This document shows positions 63,938 through 64,000 of a stretch of DNA of 64,000 nt, piece after piece. Below the pieces are notes generated by a model that worked only from the letters and a program-made list of their open reading frames with translations, had not been told where the DNA came from and ran no database searches. The position numbers and the translations under genes were made by a program. The DNA is from Ectothiorhodospira shaposhnikovii (lineage in GTDB: Bacteria > Pseudomonadota > Gammaproteobacteria > Ectothiorhodospirales > Ectothiorhodospiraceae), in the NCBI RefSeq assembly GCF_016584105.1, contig NZ_NRSM01000013.1, forward strand, positions 33,038-97,037, in the 5' to 3' direction. Numbering within the stretch: the first letter of the stretch is position 1; the number at the start of each line of letters is the position of its first letter.

Positions 63938-64000
63938 TCAGATGGTTGATAGATCGACCCCGTAGTTGAGTTCCTCTGCGAAGTCCGGCAGTCCGTAACC
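63938..64000 (-). CDS. Partial CDS at right edge, C-terminus only
   Basis: Minus-strand frame reads GYGLPDFAEELNYGVDLSTI then stop; it is open to the window edge. A small TGGGG/CCCCA stem (63903-63920) lies between it and the preceding gene. Too short to identify and might be a chance frame. Confidence 0.35.
   Translation of the reverse strand, partial: GYGLPDFAEELNYGVDLSTI

Noticed and set aside
57940..64000. CRISPR array or toxin-antitoxin pair in the island
   Set aside because: No repeat-spacer pattern found, and no gene pair resembles a known toxin-antitoxin family.

Overview
The window looks like chromosomal DNA of a high-GC, motile, phototrophic gammaproteobacterium, most likely a purple sulfur bacterium of the Ectothiorhodospiraceae type. 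The reasons are antenna genes with bchL and a PucC/LhaA-family gene, a gammaproteobacterial flagellar cluster with sigma-54 and sigma-28 promoters, an oxygen-independent style cobalamin pathway, and a tmRNA with the tag ANDDNYALAA. The genus is inference.

Layout. (1) 1-9934: flagellar and chemotaxis genes. cheV, cheR and flgBCDEFGH run leftward (flgH is cut by the window edge); flgA, flgM, flgN and a YcgR-type PilZ gene run rightward. Sigma-54 promoters precede flgB and flgA, and sigma-28 promoters precede cheV, flgM and perhaps cheR, so the middle/late gene hierarchy can be read from the DNA. (2) 10235-14384: photosynthesis block on the minus strand, bchL, lhaA/pucC, then two antenna pairs. 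Each pair has its own promoter overlapped by two TGT-N12-ACA type (CrtJ/PpsR) operators. The second pair has reversed gene order (alpha before beta). (3) 14926-23395: a zinc-ribbon membrane protein, a PEP-synthase-like ATP-grasp protein, gdhA, rnk and a very large multi-sensor diguanylate cyclase. (4) 23531-25584: a tRNA-Ala / 67-aa membrane peptide / tRNA-Glu unit between one strong promoter and one strong terminator, then gltX.

(5) 25675-36971: cobalamin region. A B12 riboswitch leads btuB-cbiA-cbiB-cobD-cobU-cobT-cobC-cobS on the minus strand; btuF-btuC-btuD run divergently. Together they take up corrinoid and build the lower-ligand half of the cofactor. (6) 37061-41398: an RND efflux pair. 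(7) 41411-49647: a long minus-strand operon glyA-nrdR-ribD-ribE-DUF3392-ribB(X)-ribH-nusB-thiL-pgpA-aspartic protease, covering one-carbon, riboflavin, thiamine and phospholipid functions. (8) 49783-57884: TAXI-TRAP transporter, outer-membrane protein, exonuclease, phosphatase and glcE/glcF.

(9) 57940-64000: ssrA (tmRNA) followed by what appears to be the left end of an integrated island. It has a four-gene cassette (80-aa protein, DUF2924 protein, large serine recombinase, helix-turn-helix protein) with overlapping genes, and a divergent unit of an island LexA, an unrecognised 388-aa protein and a short Cys-rich protein that may be truncated. This divergent unit, with its own palindromic operator, is the best candidate here for an undescribed system; its function cannot be deduced from the sequence alone.
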